Assembly: GCA_948439405.1 (NCBI GenBank)
Contig: CAOJNB010000002.1
Location: forward strand, 1-64,000
Length of the DNA: 64,000 nucleotides
Reading direction: 5' to 3'
Source of the DNA: an uncultured Coriobacteriaceae bacterium
GTDB taxonomy: Bacteria; Actinomycetota; Coriobacteriia; Coriobacteriales; Atopobiaceae
Positions 17,780-26,247 of this stretch are shown here, piece after piece; the stretch's first letter is position 1, and each line of letters starts with the position of its first letter. The position numbers and the translations under genes are program-made. The notes under the pieces are model-generated. The model had not been told where the DNA came from, searched no databases, and saw only the letters and a list, made by a program, of their open reading frames with translations.

Positions 17780-19243
17780 CTAATCCTCGGACGGGGCGGG
17801 CGCCACCTCGGAGGCCACGCTCTCCACCTCGGCGTCGAGCAGGAGCGCGTCGCCCGGGTCGTGGGTGGCCACAACGAGGGTGCGCCCCCTCAGATGCCTC
17901 CCGACCAGGCTGGCGCACCGCAGGTGGGCGGCGCCGTCGAGCGAGGAGAAGGGCTCGTCGAGCAGCACCGCCGAGCCCGGCGCGGCGAGCGCCCGCACGA
18001 GCTCCACCCGGCGGCGCTCCCCGCCCGAGAGGCGCGAGCAGGGCACGTCGATCACCATCGAGGGCAGGACGTCCATGAGCATCGACCGGGCCGCGTCGCG
18101 CGAGAGGGCGCCCCCGCAGACGAGCAGCAGGTTGTCGGTGGGGCTCAGCTCCTCGATGAGGCAGGTCCCCTGCCACGCCATCGACAGCCGCGCGGGCCGC
18201 ACGACCCTGCCGGCGTCCGGCTCGGCGAGCCCGGCGAGAAGCCGCAGCGCCGTCGTCTTGCCCGCGCCGGACGGGTCCGTCAGGCAGGTCCGGCTGCCGG
18301 CGGGGAAGCTCCGGCTCGCGCCCGAGAGGACGTGCCGGTCGCCGAAGGAGACGTCCACGCCCTCGAGGGCCAGAGCCGCCGGGGGGTCCTCCTTCGGCTC
18401 GCTCCCGTGCTCCCTTGGGTAGCCCCAGTCGTCGGACCTGCGCCGCGGGCTGGCCGCCACCGCGAGGCGACGCGAGAGGACGGCCGACAGCTCGAGGAGG
18501 GCGAGGAAGACGCGCTCGCACACGAAGGCGGCGAGCACCACCGCGGCGGTCCAGGCGAACAGGCTCGGCGTCTCGAGCAGGAGCTTCGACTGGTAGATGC
18601 GCTCCCCCATCGAGCCCAGGGGCATGCCGATGAGCTCGGCCGCCACCCCTGCCTTCCAGCTCATGCCCACCACCATGCGGCAGGTGGCGAGCAGGAACGG
18701 CGTCATGGAGGGCCACGTGAGCACCAGGGCGCGCCGGACCGCCCCCACGCCGAAGAGGCGGAGCATCTCGCGCCGGGACGCGTCCACCTCGCCCAGCGCC
18801 TCGTAGGCGGAGAAGTAGACCGCGGGCAGCGCCACGAGGACCACCGCGGCCTCCACCACGCGCGCCGACCCCAGCCACACGAGCAGGATCACGACGATGC
18901 AGGCCACGGGCGTCGCCTTGACGACCGACATCGGCGGGCGCAGCAGCGCCTCGGCCACGGAGGAGCGGCGCGCGAGGGCGGCGAGCGCCAGGGCGCAGGC
19001 GAACGACGCGAGGAAGGAGCCGACGATGCGCGCGGACGACCACGCGACGCTGCCCCAGAACTCGGCGGTCGCGGCGAGGCGGACGAAGGTCGCGAGGGTC
19101 TCCAGGGGGCCGGGCACGAGCAGCGCGGTGCCCACCGTCCAGGCGGCGAGCTGCCACACGAGCAGCCACAGCGCGACCGAGCCCGCGCCGCGCGCGACGC
19201 GGCGCGCGGTCCGATCGGTACGGCTCCCGTCGGTGCCTGCCAT
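17780..19243 (-). CDS. One-chain ABC transporter: SsuC/TauC-type permease fused to ATPase
   Basis: This 487-residue protein is open throughout. Residues 20-265 form a permease with about six membrane spans and the EAA-like loop seen in nitrate/sulfonate/taurine-type importers. Residues 290-485 form an ATPase with Walker A PSGAGKTT, a Q-loop in SMAWQGTCLIEEL, signature RLSGGERRR, Walker B VLLDEPFSSLD and switch histidine VVATHDPG. The first glycine of Walker A is aspartate (TDPSGAGKTT), which is unusual. These two subunits are normally separate genes. No substrate-binding protein gene is adjacent, so the substrate is unknown. The start has an SD-like AGGGGTC, and the gene follows the hydrogenase operon terminator. 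Confidence 0.85.
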   Translation of the reverse strand: MAGTDGSRTDRTARRVARGAGSVALWLLVWQLAAWTVGTALLVPGPLETLATFVRLAATAEFWGSVAWSSARIVGSFLASFACALALAALARRSSVAEALLRPPMSVVKATPVACIVVILLVWLGSARVVEAAVVLVALPAVYFSAYEALGEVDASRREMLRLFGVGAVRRALVLTWPSMTPFLLATCRMVVGMSWKAGVAAELIGMPLGSMGERIYQSKLLLETPSLFAWTAAVVLAAFVCERVFLALLELSAVLSRRLAVAASPRRRSDDWGYPREHGSEPKEDPPAALALEGVDVSFGDRHVLSGASRSFPAGSRTCLTDPSGAGKTTALRLLAGLAEPDAGRVVRPARLSMAWQGTCLIEELSPTDNLLLVCGGALSRDAARSMLMDVLPSMVIDVPCSRLSGGERRRVELVRALAAPGSAVLLDEPFSSLDGAAHLRCASLVGRHLRGRTLVVATHDPGDALLLDAEVESVASEVAPAPSED

Positions 19244-19261
19244 GACCCCTCCCGAATACGA

Positions 19262-19287
19262 GGACGGCCCCCTCGCGGGGGCCGTCC
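19262..19287 (-). terminator. Terminator of the A2-type hydrogenase operon
   Basis: The 11-bp stem GGACGGCCCCC/GGGGGCCGTCC lies between the hydrogenase stop and the ABC fusion start. Confidence 0.6.
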
Positions 19288-19311
19288 GAGGCGTCGGTTC
19301 CCGTCGTGAGC

Positions 19312-21090
19312 CTACTCTACGGCATGCTCCTTCTCCCAGGCAATGCGGCGGGCGTCCTCGTAGGGCATCGACCAGCCGTGCAGGTCGGTGTGGAGGAGCC
19401 GCTCCGCGAGCTCGGAGTTCGGCTCGCCGAGGAAGTCCTCGTAGATCCGCTTGATGTCCGGGTTGTCGTGGGAGTTGCGGATCTTGCCGGCCTTGTCGAT
19501 CCCGTAGAGCACGGTCCCGCGCTCGAAGGCGAGCTCCTCGCCGTCGTGGATCGGCTGGCCGCCGCCGCCGACGCAGCCGCCGGGGCAGGCCATGATCTCG
19601 ACGAAGTCGTAGTGGGCCTCGCCCGCGAGGATCGCGCGGCACACCTTGTCGGCGTTGCCGAGCCCGCTGGCGACGGCGACGCGCACGTCGGTGCCGGCCA
19701 GGTCGAAGGTGGCCTCGCGCCAGCCGCCCGTGCCGTCCACGTCGCGGACGTCGCGGAACATGTCGTCGCCCGGCTGCTCCTTCGTGACCAGGTAGTACGC
19801 CGTCCTGAGGGCGGCCTCGAGCACGCCGCCGGTCGCGCCGAAGATGACGCCCGCGCCCGAGCCGAAGCCGAACGGGTCGTCGAAGGGCACCTCCTCGAGT
19901 GCGTGAACGTCGATGTGGTCGGCCTTGATCATGCGGTCGACCTCGCGGACGGTGAGCACCACGTCCACGTCGGGGTCGCCGCAGGCGTCGTTCATCGTCG
20001 GGTAGGCGATCTCGGCCTTCTTCGCCAGGCACGGCATGATCGACACCGAGAACACCTTGTGCGGGTCGAGGCCGTTGATGTCGGCGAAGTGGCTCTTGAG
20101 GATCGCGCCGAACATGCCCTGCGGGGACTTGGAGGTGGAGACGTTGTCCACCAGCATCGGGTAGTGGCTCTTCACGAAGCGCACCCAGCCCGGGCAGCAG
20201 CTCGTGAACATGGGCCAGCCGCTCTCGCGGATCTGCGGCAGGCGGTGCAGCAGCTCCGTGCCCTCCTCCATGATGGTGAGGTCGGCGGTGAAGTCCGTGT
20301 TGACGACGCCGTCGAAGCCGAGCTGCTTGAGGGCGTCGACGAGCTTGTTGATCGACGTGTCCGGGGCGAGCCCCCAGGCGTCGCCCCAGGAGGTGCGCAC
20401 GGAGGGCGCGATCTGGGCGACGACGTAGGTGTCCGGGTCGGCGATGGCGTCGAAGACGAGGTCGGTGTCGTCGCGCTCGCGCAGCGCGCCCGTGGGGCAG
20501 TGGGTGATGCACTGGCCGCACAGGGCGCAGTCGCTCTCCTCGATGCCGAAGCCGCGGCTCACGTTGACGGTGGTGTGGCCCGCGCGGTTCGCGAGGTCCC
20601 ACACGCCGGTGGCCTGGACGTGGTCGCACACCTGGATGCAGCGCATGCACTTGATGCACTTGTCGTTGTTGCGGATGAGCGGGAACGACTTGTCCCAGTG
20701 CTCGTGGCGCACGTCCTTGCGGTACGGCAGGTCGAAGATGCCGAGGTCGTTCGCGAGCGTCTGCAGGGTGCAGTTGCCGGAGCGCACGCAGCTCGTGCAC
20801 TCGGAGTCGTGCTGGGTCAGGATCAGCTCGACGTTGGTCCTGCGGGCGCGGCGCACCTTCGGGCTGTTGGTGTGGACCACCATGCCGTCGAGCACGTAGT
20901 TGTTGCAGGCGGCGACCAGCTGGTCGATGCCCTCGACCTCCACGATGCACACGCGGCACGCGCCGATCTCGTTGAGCTCGCGCAGGTAGCACAAGGTCGG
21001 GATGGTGATGCCCGCCTCGCGGGCGGCGTCCAGGATGGTCGTGTGCTCGGGCACCTCCACCTGGCGCCCGTCGATGGTCAGCTTTACCAC
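19312..21090 (-). CDS. [FeFe] hydrogenase catalytic subunit, glutamate-synthase-linked (A2-like)
   Basis: This 592-residue hydrogenase reduces protons or oxidises H2. In order it has an N-terminal [2Fe-2S] domain (GACRVC near residue 45), the His-Cys3 cluster segment CTSCVRSGNC, two ferredoxin clusters (CIKCMRCIQVC and CALCGQCITHCP), and the H-cluster domain. L1 is TSCCPGW, L2 is MPCLAKKAE and L3 is MACPGGCVGGGGQP, so all cluster ligands are present. The GTG start lies inside the last codons of the upstream flavoprotein gene, with GGAGG 8 bases before it, so the two are translationally coupled. The partner makes group A2 (glutamate-synthase-linked) the best fit, implying NAD(P)H or ferredoxin coupling. 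Maturases HydEFG are not in the window. Confidence 0.92.
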   Translation of the reverse strand: MVKLTIDGRQVEVPEHTTILDAAREAGITIPTLCYLRELNEIGACRVCIVEVEGIDQLVAACNNYVLDGMVVHTNSPKVRRARRTNVELILTQHDSECTSCVRSGNCTLQTLANDLGIFDLPYRKDVRHEHWDKSFPLIRNNDKCIKCMRCIQVCDHVQATGVWDLANRAGHTTVNVSRGFGIEESDCALCGQCITHCPTGALRERDDTDLVFDAIADPDTYVVAQIAPSVRTSWGDAWGLAPDTSINKLVDALKQLGFDGVVNTDFTADLTIMEEGTELLHRLPQIRESGWPMFTSCCPGWVRFVKSHYPMLVDNVSTSKSPQGMFGAILKSHFADINGLDPHKVFSVSIMPCLAKKAEIAYPTMNDACGDPDVDVVLTVREVDRMIKADHIDVHALEEVPFDDPFGFGSGAGVIFGATGGVLEAALRTAYYLVTKEQPGDDMFRDVRDVDGTGGWREATFDLAGTDVRVAVASGLGNADKVCRAILAGEAHYDFVEIMACPGGCVGGGGQPIHDGEELAFERGTVLYGIDKAGKIRNSHDNPDIKRIYEDFLGEPNSELAERLLHTDLHGWSMPYEDARRIAWEKEHAVE

Positions 21091-22907
21091 TGCTCGATCC
21101 TCCCCCCACGGAACGCGCCGAAGCCGAAGTGGTCGCAGCGCAGGCACCTCGAGGCCTCCTGCAGGACCTCCTCGGTCGTGAGGCCGCGCTCGACGAGGTC
21201 GAAGTCCTCCCTGCGCTCCATGGCCTCGCGCTCGGTCATCTCGCAGCGCGCGCAGCTCGTCTTGCCGCGGAACTGCACCTGCGGGATCTCGACGTCGAGC
21301 TTGATCTCGTGGTTGTAGCCCAGGTAGTTGTCGATGTTGCCCGCGGCGACCTTGCCGGCGTGCACCGCGCGGATGACGGTGGCCGGACCCGTCTGGCAGT
21401 CGCCGCCGCAGAAGACGTCCTCGAAGCCGGGCAGCGAGCAGTCCTCGCCGATCACGAACCGGCCGCGGTTGCACTGGACGCCCTGGGCCTCGAACGGCTC
21501 GCTCTCGATCTTCTGGCCGATGGCGACGATGACGCGCTCGCACGGGATGACGACCTCGTCGGTCGCCGCGGCGCGCGGCGCGGGGCGCCCCCACTTGAGG
21601 CCGCCGATGATCTGCGGCTGGACGGCGAGGCCCGCCACATGCCCGGCCTCGTCGACCTCGATGCGCATCGGCGCGTTGAGCTCGAGCAGCTCGCAGCCCT
21701 CCTCGCGGGCGCCGGCGATCTCGGCGTCCTGGGCCGTCATGTCGGCGATGCGGCGTCGGTAGACGATCGTGACCTTCTCGGCCCCGCAGCGCATGGCCGA
21801 GCGGGCGACGTCCATCGCGACGTTGCCGCCGCCGACGACGCACACGCGCTCGCCGGTGAAGTCGGGGTAGGTCTCGTCGCCGATCTCGCGCAGCATCTCG
21901 ACCGCGGAGATGACGCCCTCGGCGTCCTCGCCGGGAAGCCCCAGCTTGTTGTCCGTGTGGGCGCCGATGGCGAGGTAGACGGCGTCGTAGTCGCGGCGCA
22001 GCTCGTCGAGCGACTCGACCTTGGTCTCGGTGCGGACCTCGATGCCGCAGCGCAGGATCCAGGCGATCTCGTCGTCGAGCATCTCGCGCGGCAGGCGGTA
22101 GCTCGGGATGCCGTAGCGCAGCATGCCGCCGAGCTGCTTGCGGGCCTCGAAGATCGTCGCCTTGTGCCCCATGAGGGTGAGGTAGTAGGCGGCGGAGAGG
22201 CCGGCGGGGCCGCCGCCGACGACGGCGACGCGCTTGCCGGTGGGCTCGGCCATGGTCGGGGTGTAGTCGCTCTCCATGTGCTCGCAGGCGTAGCGCTTGA
22301 TGCCGCGGATGTTGAGCGGGTCCTCCACCATGCCGCGGCGGCAGTGCATCTCGCAGGGGTGCTCGCACACCATGCCGCACACGACGGGCAGCGGGTTGTC
22401 CTTGCGGATGAGGCGGACGGCGTCGGTGTTGCGGCCGGCCTCGACGAGGGCGATGTAGCCCGGGATGTCGACGCCCGCCGGGCAGCCGGAGACGCACGGC
22501 GTGAGCTCGCTCTGCGTGAAGCCGCAGGCGTGGCGCTCGACGTGGTGCACGAAGTCGTCGCGGAACCCGCGGATGGCGGTGAGCGCCATCTCGCCGGCCT
22601 CGTAGCCGATCGCGCAGTCGCTCGAGAGGTAGATCGTCTCGGCGGTGCGCTCGATGACGTCGAGCGTGTTGAGCGTGGCGCGGCCCTCGAGGACGTCGTC
22701 GATCAGGTCGCGCAGCACCCCGATGCCGATGCGGCACGGCGTGCACTTGCCGCAGCTCTGCGTGTGGCACATCGCGATGAACGCCGCCGTGAACTCGACG
22801 GGGCACGGCGCGAGCGAGCTCACCGAGAGGCGGCGCTCGACCGCCTCGTGAAGCCCGTCCATTACGGCTTGGGCCTCGCTCCGTTCCATTACGTGCATTC
22901 TGGCCAT
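21084..22907 (-). CDS. NuoF-end/GltD-like flavoprotein partner of the hydrogenase
   Basis: This 607-residue electron-transfer protein begins with the iron-sulfur end of a NuoF-type subunit (SCGKCTPCRIGIG, about residues 65-77). It continues with a GltD-like module: cysteine clusters CVSGCPAGVDIPGY and CGMVCEHPCEMHC, an FAD site VVGGGPAGLSAAYY and an NAD(P)H site VVGGGNVAMDVARS. GltD-like proteins beside [FeFe] hydrogenases define the A2 group. It probably passes electrons between NAD(P)H and the hydrogenase, possibly by bifurcation. The ATG is preceded by GGGAGGG. The stop overlaps the hydrogenase GTG start by 7 bases. Confidence 0.88.
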   Translation of the reverse strand: MARMHVMERSEAQAVMDGLHEAVERRLSVSSLAPCPVEFTAAFIAMCHTQSCGKCTPCRIGIGVLRDLIDDVLEGRATLNTLDVIERTAETIYLSSDCAIGYEAGEMALTAIRGFRDDFVHHVERHACGFTQSELTPCVSGCPAGVDIPGYIALVEAGRNTDAVRLIRKDNPLPVVCGMVCEHPCEMHCRRGMVEDPLNIRGIKRYACEHMESDYTPTMAEPTGKRVAVVGGGPAGLSAAYYLTLMGHKATIFEARKQLGGMLRYGIPSYRLPREMLDDEIAWILRCGIEVRTETKVESLDELRRDYDAVYLAIGAHTDNKLGLPGEDAEGVISAVEMLREIGDETYPDFTGERVCVVGGGNVAMDVARSAMRCGAEKVTIVYRRRIADMTAQDAEIAGAREEGCELLELNAPMRIEVDEAGHVAGLAVQPQIIGGLKWGRPAPRAAATDEVVIPCERVIVAIGQKIESEPFEAQGVQCNRGRFVIGEDCSLPGFEDVFCGGDCQTGPATVIRAVHAGKVAAGNIDNYLGYNHEIKLDVEIPQVQFRGKTSCARCEMTEREAMERREDFDLVERGLTTEEVLQEASRCLRCDHFGFGAFRGGRIEQW

Positions 22908-23013
22908 ACGGTCCCTCCCCCTTGCGTGGCCGTGACCACCGACCGGGCAGGTACCGAGCGCCCGCGGACGATGGGGCCACAGTCCATGCGGGCTCCATCC
23001 CGCACCGTAGACA

Positions 23014-23031
23014 CAGTGCAACTTTACACAA
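23014..23031 (-). promoter_or_regulatory. Rex-like operator before the hydrogenase operon
   Basis: On the coding strand this reads TTGTGTAAAGTTGCACTG, close to the Rex consensus TTGTGA-N6-TCACAA. TTGTG and CAC are kept at the expected spacing; the outer right arm is poor. Rex senses NADH/NAD+ and often controls hydrogenases. The site is 107 bases before the flavoprotein start. Confidence 0.4.
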
Positions 23032-23052
23032 CAGAAACCTTGTGGGAGACGA

Positions 23053-23082
23053 CGAGGCCCCCCGCCGGCGGCGGAGGGCCTC
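23053..23082 (-). terminator. Terminator after group B-like hydrogenase
   Basis: A GC-rich hairpin built on GAGGCCCTCCGCC and GGCGGGGGGCCTC (coding strand) lies about 40 bases after the stop, with a weak CGTCTCC tail. Confidence 0.5.
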
Positions 23083-23118
23083 GCGAGGGACCCTATGCGG
23101 CTCGCGCCGAGGCCGAGG

Positions 23119-24696
23119 CTACTCGGCGTCGCGCTTGACGGCCTTCGCCATCACGGCGCCCTCGAGGTTCTGCAGCTCGCTCACGTTGATGTCGTCGCCG
23201 GCGACCGAGCGCGAGGCGCGGCGGGCGTAGGACTTCACGAGCGCGGAGGTCTTGCGGACGTTGCCGAGGGTGCCGGGGCCGGCGACGCAGCCGCCCGGGC
23301 AGGCCATGCCCTCGAGCAGGTAGCCCTTGTACTGGCCCTTGACGGCCTTCTTCATCATCGCGCGGCAGTCGTCGAGGCCCTCGGCCGCGAAGGTCTTGAC
23401 CTCCACGTCCGGGTGGTCGTGCTTGATCTGGTTGGCGACCGCCTGGGCGACGCCGCCGGAGACGGCGAAGCCGCGGCCGTCGGCGGAGGAGTCGATGAAG
23501 TCGGAGCCGGACTCCTCCTCGATCTCCATGTACTTGATGCCCTTGGCCTCCATCATGGCCGCGACCTCCTCGAAGGTGAGGACGAAGTCGACCTCGGAGC
23601 GCACGGACTTGCGCATGGCCTCGAGCTTCTTGGCCGAGCAGGGCCCGACGAAGACGATCTTGGCGTCGGGGTGCAGGCTGCGGATGAGGCGCGCCTCGAG
23701 CACCATCGGGGTGTTGGCCATCGAGATGTTGCAGGCGTGGTCGGGGAACTCCTTCTTCGCCATCGAGGCCCAGGCCGGGCAGCAGGAGGTGCCCATGAAC
23801 TCGAGCTTCTCGGGGACCTCGTCGAGGAAGTCGCGGGCCTCCTGGACGGTGCACAGGTCCGCGCCGACGGCGACCTCCTCGACCCCGGCGAAGCCGAGCT
23901 GGGCGAACATGCCCTTGAGCTTGCCGATGTTGCCGCGCCCGCCGTACTGGCCGACGAAGGCCGGGGCCACGGCGGCGATGACGCGCTCGCCTTCGCCGAT
24001 CGCCTTGATGACCTGGAAGAGCTGGCTCTTGTCGGCGATGGCGCCGAACGGGCAGTTGACCAGGCACTGGCCGCAGCTCACGCACTTCTCGTAGTCGATG
24101 TCGGCGCGGCCGTTCTCGTCGCTGCCGATCGCGTGCATGCCGCAGGCCTCGGCGCAGGGGCGCACGTGGTGGTGGATCGCCTGGTACGGGCACACGCTCG
24201 CGCACATGCCGCACTTCACGCACTTCTCCTGGTCGATGAAGGCGCGCTTGTTCACGAAGGAGATGGCCTGCTTCGGGCACACCTCGCGGCAGGGGTGGGC
24301 CAGGCAGCCCTGGCAGAAGTTCGTCACCTCGTAGACGTTGTCCTGGCAGGCGTTGCAGGCGAACTTGATGATGTTGATCAGGGGCGGCTCGTAGTAGGTC
24401 TCCGGCTTGGCGGCCTCCTCGAGGCCCTCGGAGATCCTCTGCGGCTTATCGACGTCCTGCAGGGGCAGGCCCATCGCGAGGCGGATGCGCTCGCTGATGA
24501 TGGCGCGCTCCAGGAACACGCTCTCGCGATAGGTGGCGACGTCGCCGGGAAGGATCTCGTAGGGCAGGTTGTCCGCCTTGGCGGCCACCTCCTCGACGCT
24601 GTCGTCCTTCGCGTAGGCGAGCTTCGCGACCTCGGCGAAGACCCTGCGACGGATGTCGGTGAGGTTGGTGTAGACGCCTCGCATCGTGCCGGGCAT
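23119..24696 (-). CDS. [FeFe] hydrogenase, group B-like
   Basis: This 525-residue stand-alone hydrogenase has cysteine-rich ferredoxin-type clusters in its N-terminal half (CNACQDN, CQGCLAHPCREVCP, CVKCGMCASVCP, CVSGQCL-type as CVSCGQCLVNCP). The H-cluster domain has L1 TSCCPAW, L2 GPCSAKKLE and L3 MACPGGCVAGPG. The alanine in L1 and the serine-alanine in L2 distinguish it from the A2 enzyme and match group B enzymes of gut fermenters. No other redox subunit accompanies it, so ferredoxin is the likely partner. The start MPGTMRG was chosen for AGGAGG six bases upstream. It is a separate transcript from the A2 pair. Confidence 0.88.
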   Translation of the reverse strand: MPGTMRGVYTNLTDIRRRVFAEVAKLAYAKDDSVEEVAAKADNLPYEILPGDVATYRESVFLERAIISERIRLAMGLPLQDVDKPQRISEGLEEAAKPETYYEPPLINIIKFACNACQDNVYEVTNFCQGCLAHPCREVCPKQAISFVNKRAFIDQEKCVKCGMCASVCPYQAIHHHVRPCAEACGMHAIGSDENGRADIDYEKCVSCGQCLVNCPFGAIADKSQLFQVIKAIGEGERVIAAVAPAFVGQYGGRGNIGKLKGMFAQLGFAGVEEVAVGADLCTVQEARDFLDEVPEKLEFMGTSCCPAWASMAKKEFPDHACNISMANTPMVLEARLIRSLHPDAKIVFVGPCSAKKLEAMRKSVRSEVDFVLTFEEVAAMMEAKGIKYMEIEEESGSDFIDSSADGRGFAVSGGVAQAVANQIKHDHPDVEVKTFAAEGLDDCRAMMKKAVKGQYKGYLLEGMACPGGCVAGPGTLGNVRKTSALVKSYARRASRSVAGDDINVSELQNLEGAVMAKAVKRDAE

Positions 24697-24856
24697 GTGA
24701 GCCTCCTCGTTCACGGTTGGACGGACCCGCCCTCCTCGACGGGTTCGTTGCCGATTCGTTTCAGCCCCTAGTATGCCCGAAAACGCGCCGCCCGAAGGTC
24801 GGAACGGAACCGTCCGCCGACTCGACGCAACTACCGCTCGGGAGGGTGCTCTCCGG

Positions 24857-26176
24857 CTAGGCCAGGACCTCGGCCACGCGCTCCGCGAGGCGGTCGCGCG
24901 GCACGCTCTCCTGCTCGTGGGTCCCCATGTCGCGCAGCGTGGCGCAGCCCGCGGCGAGCTCGTCGGGGCCGAGCATCACGACGGCGCGGGCGCCGGCGCG
25001 GTTGGCCTGCTTGAGCTGGCTCTTGAGGGAGCGCCCCTGGTAGTCGGCCTCGACGCGCAGGCCGGCGCGGCGCAGCTCCAGGCAGGCGGCGAAGGCCTCG
25101 CTGCGCAGGTCGGGCGAGGTGGTGGCGACGTAGGCGCAGGGGGCGGGCTCGCCGGCGAGGTCGACGCCGGCGTTCTCGAGCGCGATCATGATGCGCTCGA
25201 AGCCGACCGCGAAGCCGACGGCCGGCGTCGGCCTGCCGCCCTCGATCTCCACGAGGCCGTCGTAGCGGCCGCCTCCGCCGATCGAGCCCTGGGCGTTGCC
25301 GTCGCGCGTCTCGACCTCGAAGACGGTGCGCGTGTAGTAGTCCAGGCCGCGCACGAGCGTGGGGTCCTCCTCGTAGGCGACGCCGGCGGCGTCGAGGTAG
25401 CGCTTCACCTGCTCGTAGTGGTCGCGGCACTCGTCGCAGAGGTGGTCGGTGACGAGCGGGGCGGACGCCATGGCCGCGCGGCAGCCCGGGTTCTTGCAGT
25501 CGAAGGCACGCAGCGGGTTGACCTCGGCGCGCTCGAGGCAGTCGGGGCACATCTCGTCGGCGTGGTCCAAGATGAACGAGCGAACCAGCTCGCGGTAGGC
25601 CGGGCGGCACGCGGCGTCGCCCATCGAGTTCACCTTGAGCGCGAGGCGCTCGCGGGGAAGCCCCAGCGCCTCGAAGAAGTCCATGAGCATGACGATGGTC
25701 TCGGCGTCGGCGGCGGCGTCCTGGGCCCCGATCCACTCGATGCCGACCTGGTGGAACTGGCGCAGCCGGCCCTTCTGCGGACGCTCGCCGCGGAACATCG
25801 GCATGGCGTACCACAGCTTGGCGGGGGCGGAGCCCTGCGGGACGAGGTTGTCCTCGACCACCAGGCGCACGACGCCGGCCGTGCCCTCGGGGCGCAGCGC
25901 GAGGCGCTGGCGCGGCTTGAGGTGCGCCTCGCTGCCGCGCTCGAGCACGTCGGCCATGAGGGCGCCACTCACGACGCGGAACATCTCCTTGCGCACCACG
26001 TCCGTGGACTCGCCGATGCCGTGGACGAAGGTGTCCACCTGCTCCATCGCGGGGGTCTCGACGCGGTCGAAGCCGTAGGGGCCGAAGGTCTCGGCCGCCA
26101 CGGCCTGCATGCGCTCCCACGCGCGCATGTAGCCGCCGTAGAGGTCCTCGGTTCCCTGTGCCCTGTGTGCCTGCAT
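24857..26176 (-). CDS. hisS: Histidyl-tRNA synthetase
   Basis: This 439-residue class II synthetase has the N-terminal GTEDLYGG block that in HisRS is GTxDxxP-like. Motif 2 is PMFRGERPQKGRLRQFHQVG, the histidine-specific blocks are VRGLDYYTRTVFE and IGGGGRYDGL, and motif 3 is VGFAVGFERI. A C-terminal anticodon-binding domain follows. Four cysteines in CDECRDHY and CPDCLERAEVN suggest a zinc-binding insertion, seen in some lineages. A TATACT box at 26216-26221 lies 40 bases before the ATG; the ribosome site is AAGGA. Confidence 0.95.
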   Translation of the reverse strand: MQAHRAQGTEDLYGGYMRAWERMQAVAAETFGPYGFDRVETPAMEQVDTFVHGIGESTDVVRKEMFRVVSGALMADVLERGSEAHLKPRQRLALRPEGTAGVVRLVVEDNLVPQGSAPAKLWYAMPMFRGERPQKGRLRQFHQVGIEWIGAQDAAADAETIVMLMDFFEALGLPRERLALKVNSMGDAACRPAYRELVRSFILDHADEMCPDCLERAEVNPLRAFDCKNPGCRAAMASAPLVTDHLCDECRDHYEQVKRYLDAAGVAYEEDPTLVRGLDYYTRTVFEVETRDGNAQGSIGGGGRYDGLVEIEGGRPTPAVGFAVGFERIMIALENAGVDLAGEPAPCAYVATTSPDLRSEAFAACLELRRAGLRVEADYQGRSLKSQLKQANRAGARAVVMLGPDELAAGCATLRDMGTHEQESVPRDRLAERVAEVLA

Positions 26177-26247
26177 GCTCGCCCAATCCTTCCCGCTCAC
26201 GACGGACAAGGGCAGAGTATACCGCGCGCGTACGTGCGGCGGAGCGC

